64,000 nucleotides of DNA from Hyphomicrobiales bacterium (GTDB lineage Bacteria; Pseudomonadota; Alphaproteobacteria; Rhizobiales; Rhizobiaceae): assembly GCA_900466945.1 (NCBI GenBank), contig UBNV01000010.1:496001-560000 (forward strand). The letters are read 5' to 3'. A model generated the notes under the pieces. The model was not told the DNA's origin and searched no databases. It saw nothing but the letters and a program-made list of their open reading frames with translations. The translations under genes were made by a program, and so were the position numbers. Positions 22,055 through 29,259 of this stretch are shown here, piece after piece (within the stretch, counting starts at the first letter, position 1; every line of letters starts with the position of its first letter).

Positions 22055-22720
22055 TCAGCCCGTTCCCATCACAGGGTCCGTCCAACCTGGTCGTGGGGAT
22101 GGCACGCCGTGACTGTCCTTTTCGCGGAGCGCCAGAAGAACGACCTGTGTCAACAGCAGCGCCAATGCGAGCAGGAGAGCATAGGCTTGAAGGATCGTCG
22201 TCATCGGGACGACGAAGTTCAGCTGTGGCATCGCGCCCAAGAGAAGGGGCACATACCAGGACGTGGCGGACAGAGCGCCCGAGGCGAAGAAGAGGCTGCG
22301 CTGTCCGGTAGACATGCCATCCAGAAGCGAGCGCCCGATCTGTGCCTTGACCTTGGGAAGAACGGCCATATGGAGGAAGATCCCGTTGATGGTCAGGATG
22401 AGCACAATGGTCATCTTGGCCCAGACTTTTTCATTGCCGAGCCGGATGGGGTCAAAGGCGCTGTAGTAGGCCAGGAAACCGAGCCCTGTGATCCAGAGAA
22501 GGATCAGGCCTGCATTGACGATCCGCGAGCCGAAATGGAAGACATTCCACTGATCGGTCGTCACTTTTCCCTTGAGGAAAAACTTGAGGATCATGAGGTC
22601 GAGGACTGTTGCCGCCCCCAGGCCGAGCGCGAGCCCGACGAAGTGAACAATGCGCAGGCCCGTCTTAATGGACGTGACGGGATCGAGGCGCAAAGTGTCG
22701 ATGAGATACATGAGACCCAT
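22055..22720 (-). CDS. Integral membrane protein of unknown function
   Basis: A 221-residue protein with about six hydrophobic helices: GLRIVHFVGLALGLGAATVL, IVNAGLILLWITGLGFLAYY, WAKMTIVLILTINGIFLHM, SLFFASGALSATSWYVPLLL, and two more near the C terminus. Conserved-looking histidines occur in or near the membrane segments (IVHFVG, VFHFGS, FLHMAV), which would suit heme or metal binding, but no family was recognised. GAAGGA precedes the ATG. It is 170 bases upstream of ybgC on the same strand, without an obvious functional link. Confidence 0.75.
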   Translation of the reverse strand: MGLMYLIDTLRLDPVTSIKTGLRIVHFVGLALGLGAATVLDLMILKFFLKGKVTTDQWNVFHFGSRIVNAGLILLWITGLGFLAYYSAFDPIRLGNEKVWAKMTIVLILTINGIFLHMAVLPKVKAQIGRSLLDGMSTGQRSLFFASGALSATSWYVPLLLGAMPQLNFVVPMTTILQAYALLLALALLLTQVVLLALREKDSHGVPSPRPGWTDPVMGTG

Positions 22721-22988
22721 TTCGGGAATCCTTCAGCTTGTATGAGGCCCCCACTTCCTCCTTCTGTTAAGTTGTACAGACGCGCAGATGTATTTCCACG
22801 GACGCCTGGCGTTCGTTGATTGAGAAGATTAAATTTTACTCACTGCAAAGGCGTCAGGTGCCGCACTAACCTTGCGCCCATCGCCTCAATACTGGCGCTT
22901 ATGGACGGAAAGGGGGCTGGCTTGTGGCCGTATTGTGATATGCGGATTGCCTGATGTGCCGGTTCCGCCCATGCAGGGCGAGGGATCG

Positions 22989-23558
22989 TCAGGTCTGCAC
23001 CTCATTCATGACATGCGCTTCGGTCATCCCGAGCCGTTGAAGGACATCCGCCCTGCTTGGCGCGTCATCCGCAACAATGAACTCGTCGATCTGCGGTGGC
23101 TTGACGCTGGTGCCGGCCAGCATGGCATGTGCCTGACCGCGATGATGGGTCTGGTGCTGGAAGAGATGCGAAAGCACATCGTCACAGCGTTCCACCTGGA
23201 TCCGGCCCGTTCGATGGATCTGAACCTGACGGGCGAGGTCTTCGTCGCCAAGGGCCAGGCAAAACGCGAGAAGGCGCCGGTCCGACGCGATTTGCGCTGC
23301 ACGGAGGTCGACCGGGTCCGGAAAGGGGACCTCGTTTTCCCAGGCCTTCGGGCCGAGGTCGCCGCCTTCAAGCGCGTCTATATAGAACCAGTCGATGATC
23401 AGGATGTGATTGAGCGTCGCTACGAGCGAGGGAAAGAAGCTTGTGCGGGGTGCCTCGAATTCGCCCGGTCCCAGCATCGAGACCGCCTCGTGTAGCCGGT
23501 CATTGGCGAGCATATTGGCATAGGCGAGCTTGCGGATGAATCTTGCTGCATCTGTCAT
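22989..23558 (-). CDS. DinB/YfiT-family four-helix protein
   Basis: A 189-residue predicted metal-binding DinB-superfamily protein. The N-terminal helix (RFIRKLAYANMLANDRLHEA) is typical. The expected histidine ligands appear in TLNHILIIDWFYIDAL and in LFQHQTHHRGQAHAML. Members act as thiol-dependent transferases or are uncharacterised; some are damage-inducible. The start overlaps the stop of the NUDIX gene in ATGA (23555-23558), so it is translationally coupled to it. The three-gene tail behind ruvB suggests possible co-expression with repair genes. The substrate is unknown. Confidence 0.85.
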   Translation of the reverse strand: MTDAARFIRKLAYANMLANDRLHEAVSMLGPGEFEAPRTSFFPSLVATLNHILIIDWFYIDALEGGDLGPKAWENEVPFPDPVDLRAAQIASDRRLLAFCLALGDEDLARQVQIHRTGRIQVERCDDVLSHLFQHQTHHRGQAHAMLAGTSVKPPQIDEFIVADDAPSRADVLQRLGMTEAHVMNEVQT

Positions 23559-24064
23559 GGCGTATCCAGGTCTCCATCGTGCCAGACCACGTGCCTGGGT
23601 GAAGTTGGCAGGTTCTCGATCTCGTCGGCGATGAAATAGGGTGGAATGTCGAGGACCGTCAGGGCATCCCGCGTTGCCGGCACCCATTTGAATTCCAGGG
23701 AGTTCTTGCCGTCCTCGTTGCGGTGAATGATGTCGCTTGCATGGAAGGGGAAGCTCGTCGGGATCTCCATCCGGTAATAGAGCCCGAGTTCGTGCCAGGC
23801 CTTGCCCTCGTAGTCGAAGAAGTTCTCGACGATCCACAGGAGCGGCCCAACCACTGCCTCGACACCCAGTTCTTCCTGCATTTCGCGCATCAGCGTCTCA
23901 GTCGATGTCTCGCCGATTTCGGCGCGACCGCCGGGAAAGGTCCAGAACGTCTCATGGGTGGCACGGTGGACGAGTACGTGTCCATCGCGGAAGGCGAGGC
24001 CGGCGATGCGGTGGTTGAAGCGCCGCTTGCCGTCCTTGATGGTGATCAGGGTGCGTTTGGACAT
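23555..24064 (-). CDS. NUDIX hydrolase
   Basis: A 169-residue NUDIX-fold pyrophosphohydrolase. The Nudix box is complete in GGRAEIGETSTETLMREMQE followed by ELGV (GX5EX7REUXEEXGU). The preceding strand is FWTFPG. The C-terminal half (ELGLYYRMEIPTSFPF, NSLEFKWVPA) resembles proteins that sanitise or interconvert nucleotide derivatives, but the substrate cannot be read from the sequence. It overlaps the phosphoesterase gene upstream by one base (TGATG at 24064) and the DinB gene downstream by four, forming a compact coupled trio. Confidence 0.9.
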   Translation of the reverse strand: MSKRTLITIKDGKRRFNHRIAGLAFRDGHVLVHRATHETFWTFPGGRAEIGETSTETLMREMQEELGVEAVVGPLLWIVENFFDYEGKAWHELGLYYRMEIPTSFPFHASDIIHRNEDGKNSLEFKWVPATRDALTVLDIPPYFIADEIENLPTSPRHVVWHDGDLDTP

Positions 24065-24969
24065 CAGGCTGTCCCCAGTTCAAGTAGTACAATCTCTGGT
24101 CGCACGCCGACGCGGACGGGAATGAACGAACATCCAAGGCCTCGCGATACCAGCAGGTCGCGCTCACTTTCCCGGTACAGGCCGCCTGGATAGCTCCTGG
24201 ATCCGCGCGAGGCCGCTGCAGGCCGCCAGCCAAAGAGGTCTATCTGACCTCCATGGGTGTGGCCACAAAGGGTGAGGCCGACGCGTGAAGGGACGCGTGC
24301 GAAGATGTCTGGTTCGTGCGCCATCAGAATGACCGGCGCGTCGTCGGTGATCGGGGAAAGCGTGGCTGCCAGATCGTCAATGCCCACCAAGCCTTCGCGA
24401 TTGAAACGCTTGCCGGTTCTCAGTGCCATCTGATCACCCAGACCGGCCAGCCAGAATGGGTGCCCGTCTTTTTCGAGGCGGCGAGAACTGTTGATGTAAA
24501 CGGCAATGCCCGCCCGCTTCAACGCCTCGGTTGCAATGTTCGGGCCGGTCGGGTCGCGTTGAAAGCCCAGGTCTTCCCAATAGTCATGATTGCCAAGAAT
24601 GGCATGGACACCGAGCGGCGCGGAAAGCGTGGCCAAGGCTTCGGCCCAATCCATGGCATCGACATAGTCGCTGACGATATTCGTACCTGCGGCGTAGTCC
24701 CCGAGCAGAAGACAGATATCGGGTTTCAGGTCGTTGGAGGTGGCGCAGATGTCCGCAATACGATCACGGCTCATCCATGGCTCGGAGGCATGAAAGTCCG
24801 AAAGGATCACGACTCGAAGGTTAAGCCCGTGCGGCCAGTTGTTCGGCACGAGTCTGTATCGTCTGATTTCAGGGCGGCGGAAAACCTCTGTGAAGGGGTA
24901 GGCAGCGGTCGCCACAAGGCTCAGGAAGCCTGCTCCGAAGAGCTTCACGAGCCCCCGCCGTGTGATCAT
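24064..24969 (-). CDS. Membrane-anchored or exported calcineurin-like phosphoesterase
   Basis: A 301-residue metallophosphoesterase of the YaeI/UDP-diacylglucosamine-hydrolase-like type. It begins with a twin-arginine-like segment and a hydrophobic stretch (TRRGLVKLFGAGFLSLVATA), so it is likely anchored in or exported across the inner membrane. Metal motifs occur in order: ILSDFHASEP, LLLGDYAAG, ILGNHDYW, LMAHEPDIF and CGHTHGGQIDLFG. Some family members act on phospholipids. The coding region abuts ruvB with no gap (stop at 24970-24972, ATG at 24967-24969), implying coupled translation. Confidence 0.88.
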   Translation of the reverse strand: MITRRGLVKLFGAGFLSLVATAAYPFTEVFRRPEIRRYRLVPNNWPHGLNLRVVILSDFHASEPWMSRDRIADICATSNDLKPDICLLLGDYAAGTNIVSDYVDAMDWAEALATLSAPLGVHAILGNHDYWEDLGFQRDPTGPNIATEALKRAGIAVYINSSRRLEKDGHPFWLAGLGDQMALRTGKRFNREGLVGIDDLAATLSPITDDAPVILMAHEPDIFARVPSRVGLTLCGHTHGGQIDLFGWRPAAASRGSRSYPGGLYRESERDLLVSRGLGCSFIPVRVGVRPEIVLLELGTA

Positions 24970-26010
24970 TCATTCGTCCTCGAGCGTCAGCCGGAATTGC
25001 GCGGCCTCCAGGTCCTTCGGCGGCTGCATTCCCAAGTGTTTCCACGCATTTGCGGTCAAAACACGGCCGCGCGGCGTGCGCTGGATGAAACCCTGCTGGA
25101 TCATGTAGGGCTCGATGATGTCCTCGATCGCATCGCGCGGTTCCGACAGGCCGGCGGCGATCGTTTCGATGCCGACCGGGCCGCCGCCGAAATTCACCGC
25201 GATCATCGAGAGATAGCGCATGTCGAGCTGGTCGAGGCCCATATTGTCGACGTTGAGCCGCGTCAGCGCCTCGTCGGCGATCTGGCGGGTGACGGCTTCG
25301 GCGCGGGCGACTTCGGCGAAATCGCGCACGCGGCGCAGCAAGCGCCCGGCGATGCGCGGCGTGCCACGGGCGCGGCGGGCCACTTCGCGGGCGCCGTCTT
25401 CGGTCATCGGCAGGTTCAAGAGGCGGGCGCCACGGCGGACGATCGATTCCAGCTCCTCGACGGTGTAGAAGTTGAGGCGCACCGGAATGCCGAAACGGTC
25501 GCGCAGGGGGGTCGTCAGCAGGCCCAGCCGGGTGGTGGCGGCAACGAGGGTGAACTTCGACAGGTCGATCTTCACAGAGCGCGCGGCGGGGCCTTCGCCA
25601 ATGATCAGATCGAGCTGGAAATCTTCCATGGCCGGATAGAGTATTTCCTCGACGGCGGGGCTCAGGCGATGGATTTCGTCGATGAAGAGCACGTCGCGCT
25701 CTTCGAGATTGGTCAGAAGGGCGGCGAGATCGCCGGCCTTGGCGATGACGGGGCCGGAGGTCGAGCGGAAGTTAACGCCGAGTTCCTTGGCCATGATCTG
25801 GGCGAGCGTCGTCTTGCCCAAGCCCGGTGGGCCGACGAAGAGCACGTGATCCAGCGCCTCGCCGCGGTTCTTCGCCGCCTCGATGAAGATCTTTAGATTG
25901 GCGCGGGCTTCCGCCTGGCCGGTGAAGTCGTCAAGCGTCTGCGGGCGTAGTGCCGCATCGAGGTCTTCGCCGCGCTTTTCCGGCGTGAGGATCGGGTTGT
26001 CAGTGGTCAT
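24970..26010 (-). CDS. ruvB: Holliday junction branch migration helicase RuvB
   Basis: AAA+ motor that drives branch migration at Holliday junctions with RuvA. The 346-residue protein has Walker A GPPGLGKT at 60-67, Walker [12 protein letters not shown], sensor 1 [11 protein letters not shown], the arginine finger in PLRDRFGI, and the C-terminal winged helix ([13 protein letters not shown]). It lies 73 bases after ruvA. A phosphoesterase gene is fused directly to its 3' end in operon terms. Confidence 0.97.
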   Translation of the reverse strand: MTTDNPILTPEKRGEDLDAALRPQTLDDFTGQAEARANLKIFIEAAKNRGEALDHVLFVGPPGLGKTTLAQIMAKELGVNFRSTSGPVIAKAGDLAALLTNLEERDVLFIDEIHRLSPAVEEILYPAMEDFQLDLIIGEGPAARSVKIDLSKFTLVAATTRLGLLTTPLRDRFGIPVRLNFYTVEELESIVRRGARLLNLPMTEDGAREVARRARGTPRIAGRLLRRVRDFAEVARAEAVTRQIADEALTRLNVDNMGLDQLDMRYLSMIAVNFGGGPVGIETIAAGLSEPRDAIEDIIEPYMIQQGFIQRTPRGRVLTANAWKHLGMQPPKDLEAAQFRLTLEDE

Positions 26011-26083
26011 GCGAGAAGTTCCATGCGGATCGTGCCGGGCTGCTTCGTTTTCTTATAGCGACATTGCTGCCGCTGACTAACCC

Positions 26084-26701
26084 TCACCGCGACAACTCCT
26101 TCAGGCCGAGCCGGATCAGTTTCGCACTGTCGGCTCCTTCGCCGCCATTCTTTAGCGCCGCTGCGATGGCGTTTGCCGCCTGATCGCGGGAATAGCCGAG
26201 ATTGGTGAGCGCCGAGACGGCGTCTGAAACTGGAGCGGAGGCGACGCCTTCGCCGAGTTCCTGCTTGAGCCCGATATTGGCGGAGGCTTCGCCGGCAAAG
26301 GCGGGGGCCTTGTTCTTCAGTTCGGTGACGAGGCGCAGAGCCACCTTCGGGCCAACGCCGGGCGCACGAGAGATTGCGGCCTTGTCCTGCAAGGCGATAG
26401 CGTTTGCCAGTTCCGACGGGGTAAGGGTTGAGAGAACCGCAAGCGCTACCTTGGCGCCGACGCCCTGCACGCTTTGCAGCAGGTTGAACCATTCGCGCTC
26501 CAGCGCGCTCATGAAGCCGAAGAGTTTCAGCTGGTCTTCGCGTACATAAGTCTCGATGAAGAGGACAACCGCTTCGCCTGCCGAACCGATGCGGCCGAGG
26601 GTGCGCGAGGAGCAGTGGGCGACGTAGCAGACGCCGTGGACGTCGACGAGCACATAATCGTCGCCGATTTCGTCGATGGTGCCTTTGAGTTTGCCGATCA
26701 T
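26084..26701 (-). CDS. ruvA: Holliday junction DNA-binding protein RuvA
   Basis: Tetrameric DNA-binding partner of RuvB. The start [20 protein letters not shown] matches the family N terminus, giving 205 residues; the open frame upstream is not conserved-looking. Domain I is the OB fold. Domain II has the helix-hairpin-helix pairs [18 protein letters not shown] and [19 protein letters not shown]. Domain III ([17 protein letters not shown]) contacts RuvB. Its start lies 17 bases after the vapC stop, so in this genome it is separated from ruvC by a toxin-antitoxin pair. Confidence 0.95.
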   Translation of the reverse strand: MIGKLKGTIDEIGDDYVLVDVHGVCYVAHCSSRTLGRIGSAGEAVVLFIETYVREDQLKLFGFMSALEREWFNLLQSVQGVGAKVALAVLSTLTPSELANAIALQDKAAISRAPGVGPKVALRLVTELKNKAPAFAGEASANIGLKQELGEGVASAPVSDAVSALTNLGYSRDQAANAIAAALKNGGEGADSAKLIRLGLKELSR

Positions 26702-26717
26702 GGGAGCGTCCGTCGCG

Positions 26718-27137
26718 TTACAGGGGATGGGTTTCGGGGGAGATGATGTCGAGATCGGGGAAATAGCTGCGATATCGTACGGCATCTCGCGTCAAAAGAC
26801 GGTGGGACCGGACCGTCGCATGCGCTCCGATGAAAAAATCCGGCAGGGTGCGTTCGCGTTCGCCACCATTGCGCCTATAAAGTAGATGCGCCTTACCCGC
26901 GCGAAACGCCACTTCGTAGGACAGCGGCTCCCTCTTCAGGTCCAGCCAATCGAGCGCCTGGCTGAGCTGCTGTTCGCTCAGGGGCGAGGCAGCCAACTCG
27001 GACCAGATAACGGGGTTTATCACCAGAGGGCCTTCATGGAAGCAGCGCTTCATGGCCTCCAGCGACCACGCGCGTGTCGCGCTCCCTGGCCCCAGCACAT
27101 CGATCAGCGCATTCGTGTCAATGACGGTCGAGGTCAT
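26718..27137 (-). CDS. VapC-like PIN-domain toxin
   Basis: A 139-residue PIN-domain protein, expected to be a ribonuclease toxin neutralised by the product of the overlapping upstream gene. Acidic active-site residues are visible: D7 in VIDTNALID, the glutamate of VIWSELAAS, the aspartate of [11 protein letters not shown] and a further aspartate in LLTRDAVRY. The ATG lies within the last 20 bases of the antitoxin gene, the usual coupling of such pairs. The module is inserted between ruvC and ruvA on the same strand, so ruvA and ruvB may be read from its promoter. Confidence 0.88.
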   Translation of the reverse strand: MTSTVIDTNALIDVLGPGSATRAWSLEAMKRCFHEGPLVINPVIWSELAASPLSEQQLSQALDWLDLKREPLSYEVAFRAGKAHLLYRRNGGERERTLPDFFIGAHATVRSHRLLTRDAVRYRSYFPDLDIISPETHPL

Positions 27138-27378
27138 CACGCGGTCCTCGCAGCCAATCGACAAAGTCATCTGCTGTCATTCCATTCGTGTCGAAAACAC
27201 CCTGGACACTCCGCGCCCAGGCATCGAAATCCTCGAATGCATCCGTCGCGTCGCCGTTCTTGACGAGCATGACGCCCTTGTCGGCGACAACGAATTCCAC
27301 ATCCGACCCCGGCTTGATGCCGAGCCGCTCGCGAATTTCCTTGGGGATGGTGACCTGGCCTTTTTCGGTGACGCGCAT
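27118..27378 (-). CDS. AbrB/SpoVT-type antitoxin (VapB-like)
   Basis: An 86-residue antitoxin. The N-terminal swapped-hairpin DNA-binding domain is clear: MRVTEKGQVTIPKEIRERLG, then IKPGSDVEFV. The acidic, Trp-containing C terminus (FEDFDAWARSVQGVFD, DDFVDWLRG) would wrap the toxin. It overlaps the PIN toxin gene by 20 bases. Immediately upstream a perfect 8-bp inverted repeat covers the predicted start region and ribosome site, as expected for autorepression by the complex. A LexA-type box lies further up. Confidence 0.9.
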   Translation of the reverse strand: MRVTEKGQVTIPKEIRERLGIKPGSDVEFVVADKGVMLVKNGDATDAFEDFDAWARSVQGVFDTNGMTADDFVDWLRGPRDDLDRH

Positions 27379-27379
27379 G

Positions 27380-27400
27380 GTAATACCTCTCGGGTATTAC
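27380..27400 (-). promoter_or_regulatory. Inverted-repeat operator of the toxin-antitoxin pair
   Basis: GTAATACC, 5 bases, GGTATTAC: a perfect 8-bp inverted repeat beginning two bases upstream of the antitoxin ATG. It overlaps the proposed -10 (TAAGTA) and includes the AGAGG ribosome-binding site in its centre. This geometry is typical of AbrB-type antitoxin operators. Binding is inferred. Confidence 0.72.
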
Positions 27401-27426
27401 TTAAATGTAACGACGGAACAAGTCAA
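27398..27426 (-). promoter_or_regulatory. Candidate vapBC-ruvAB promoter
   Basis: On the minus strand TTGACT (27421-27426), 17 bases, TAAGTA (27398-27403). The -35 is good and the -10 weak. The start would fall about 12 bases from the antitoxin ATG. It is overlapped by the LexA-type box at the -35 and the inverted repeat at the -10. Confidence 0.45.
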
Positions 27427-27430
27427 GAAC
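27416..27430 (-). promoter_or_regulatory. LexA (SOS) box between ruvC and vapBC
   Basis: On the minus strand GTTC-TTGACTT-GTTC, an exact match to the alphaproteobacterial LexA site GTTC-N7-GTTC. It starts 4 bases after the ruvC stop codon and covers the candidate -35 of the vapBC-ruvAB promoter. LexA repression of this promoter is inferred from the match and from ruv genes being common SOS targets. Confidence 0.7.
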
Positions 27431-27433
27431 ATT

Positions 27434-27946
27434 TCAGGCGGAAGCGAGGACCTTGCGCATGCGATCGCCACCGCGATTGTGGGCGTGGCAGATGGCGATG
27501 GCCAGCGCGTCGGCGGCGTCGTTGCCCTTGAATTCGGCCTTGGGCATCAGGATTTTCAGCATCATGTGGATCTGCGCCTTTTCGCCATGGCCGACGCCGA
27601 TGACAGCCTTCTTCACCGCATTGGGGGCATATTCCGCCACCGGCAGGCCGGCACGAGCCGGGACCAGCATGGCGATGCCGCGGGCCTGACCAAGCTTCAG
27701 CGTGGCGACCGCATCCTTGTTGACGAAGGTCTGCTCGACTGCTGCCTCGTCGGGCTTGTAGCTGTGAACCACTTCGGAGAGGCCGTCATGCAGCTGGCAG
27801 AGACGCGAGGCGAGATCCATATCTCCATCGGAGGTCACGGTCCCCGAGGCGACGAAACGCAGCGAATTGCCGAGCGTTTCGATGACGCCCCATCCACAGC
27901 GGCGAAGGCCCGGATCTATACCAATGATGCGAATCGTGGAAGTCAT
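27434..27946 (-). CDS. ruvC: Holliday junction resolvase RuvC
   Basis: Endonuclease that cleaves Holliday junctions. The 170-residue protein carries the four acidic catalytic residues in family positions: D11 in [15 protein letters not shown]71 in AVEQTFV, and D143/D146 in [12 protein letters not shown]. Length is normal. A near-consensus LexA box (one mismatch) lies 45-60 bases upstream, and an exact one immediately after the gene. Normally ruvC is followed directly by ruvA; here the VapBC-like pair intervenes. Confidence 0.95.
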   Translation of the reverse strand: MTSTIRIIGIDPGLRRCGWGVIETLGNSLRFVASGTVTSDGDMDLASRLCQLHDGLSEVVHSYKPDEAAVEQTFVNKDAVATLKLGQARGIAMLVPARAGLPVAEYAPNAVKKAVIGVGHGEKAQIHMMLKILMPKAEFKGNDAADALAIAICHAHNRGGDRMRKVLASA

Positions 27947-27990
27947 GAGAGACCCTAGTGCAGTTCGGGTCAGATGTGCCAGTCAAAAGT

Positions 27991-28005
27991 GAACAAACCG
28001 AAAAC
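27991..28005 (-). promoter_or_regulatory. Near-consensus LexA box upstream of ruvC
   Basis: On the minus strand GTTT-TCGGTTT-GTTC, one mismatch from GTTC-N7-GTTC. It lies 45 bases upstream of the ruvC ATG, a plausible operator position. A TATAAT-like -10 occurs nearby, but its -35 is unclear. Confidence 0.4.
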
Positions 28006-28097
28006 AGAGAAAGTGATTATAATTTATTATCGTCACCTCTTGGGACGTACGCCATGTCTGACTACATGAGAGAGACACATCGAACAGGGCCATCGTC

Positions 28098-29099
28098 ATG
28101 ATACCGTTTTCCATTCTCGATCTTTCTCCCGTCGCCGAGGGACATTCCGTTCGCGAGGCCCTGGATGCCTCGCGCAGTCTGGCTCAGGTGGCGGAGAAGA
28201 ACGGCTATCGCCGCTTCTGGCTCGCCGAGCATCATGGAATGCCGGGCATCGCCAGTGCGGCGACGGCACTGGTCATTTCGCATGTGGCGGCCGGTACCGA
28301 GACGATCCGCGTGGGGTCGGGCGGTATCATGCTGCCGAACCATTCGCCGCTCGTCATTGCCGAACAGTTCGGAACGCTCGAGGCGCTTTACCCTGGGCGC
28401 ATCGAGCTCGGCCTCGGTCGCGCGCCGGGAACGGATATGCGCACGGCCCGTGCACTTCGGCGCAATATGGAGGCGGGCGCCGAAAGCTTCCCGCACGACA
28501 TTCTTGAACTGCAACGGCTTCTGGGCGAGCCGGATGATGAAGGCGGCCTGATCGCTGTTCCCGGCATGAACAGCCATGTACCGATCTGGCTGCTCGGTTC
28601 GAGCCTGTACAGCGCGCATCTCGCGGCGGCACTTGGCCTGCCTTATGCCTTCGCTTCGCATTTTGCCCCCGATCAGCTTCTCGATGCAGTCGAGATTTAT
28701 CGCGAACGTTTCCAGCCGTCGGCCGGCCTACAGAAGCCCTACCTGATGGTGGGCACGATGGCGGCCATCGCTGATACGGATCGCGAGGCGGCCCATCTGT
28801 TCACGTCGGCGCAGCAGCAATTCGTCAATCTGCGTCGCAACATCCGCCGGCCATTTCCGCGCCCGGTCGAGACCATGGACGGATCCTGGACGGAGATCGA
28901 ACGGATCGGTGTCGAACATACGCTCCGCTATGCGATCGTCGGTTCTCAGGCAACGGCCGCTGAAAAGCTGCAGAAGTTCATCGCCGATGTGAAACCCGAC
29001 GAAATTATCGTCTCCACCCCGGTCCACGACCTTCAGGCGCGTATCCGTTCCGTGGAGCTCTTTGCTGGCTTGCCGCAGAGGGCGTCGCAAGCGGCCTGA
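28098..29099 (+). CDS. LLM-class flavin-dependent oxidoreductase
   Basis: A 333-residue luciferase-like monooxygenase of the subgroup beginning with the pattern seen here ([14 protein letters not shown]). Typical segments are [37 protein letters not shown], the glycine-rich [14 protein letters not shown], and [19 protein letters not shown]. It should be a cytosolic FMNH2-dependent oxygenase; the substrate is unknown. It is transcribed divergently from ruvC and stands alone. No strong Shine-Dalgarno precedes the ATG, but the start matches the family. Confidence 0.9.
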   Translation: MIPFSILDLSPVAEGHSVREALDASRSLAQVAEKNGYRRFWLAEHHGMPGIASAATALVISHVAAGTETIRVGSGGIMLPNHSPLVIAEQFGTLEALYPGRIELGLGRAPGTDMRTARALRRNMEAGAESFPHDILELQRLLGEPDDEGGLIAVPGMNSHVPIWLLGSSLYSAHLAAALGLPYAFASHFAPDQLLDAVEIYRERFQPSAGLQKPYLMVGTMAAIADTDREAAHLFTSAQQQFVNLRRNIRRPFPRPVETMDGSWTEIERIGVEHTLRYAIVGSQATAAEKLQKFIADVKPDEIIVSTPVHDLQARIRSVELFAGLPQRASQAA

Positions 29100-29259
29100 C
29101 AGCTATCGATTGCGGGGTTTCGCCCCCAATCCTTTACCCGTGATTAAGCGCTGAGCGCGATTGTCCCATGATAATAAGGGGAAGTCTGCCGATTGCCGAT
29201 CGGCGGACCGAAGATCTGATCGGGTCGACTGCTCCAGGTCGACTCAGGGGACAACAATC

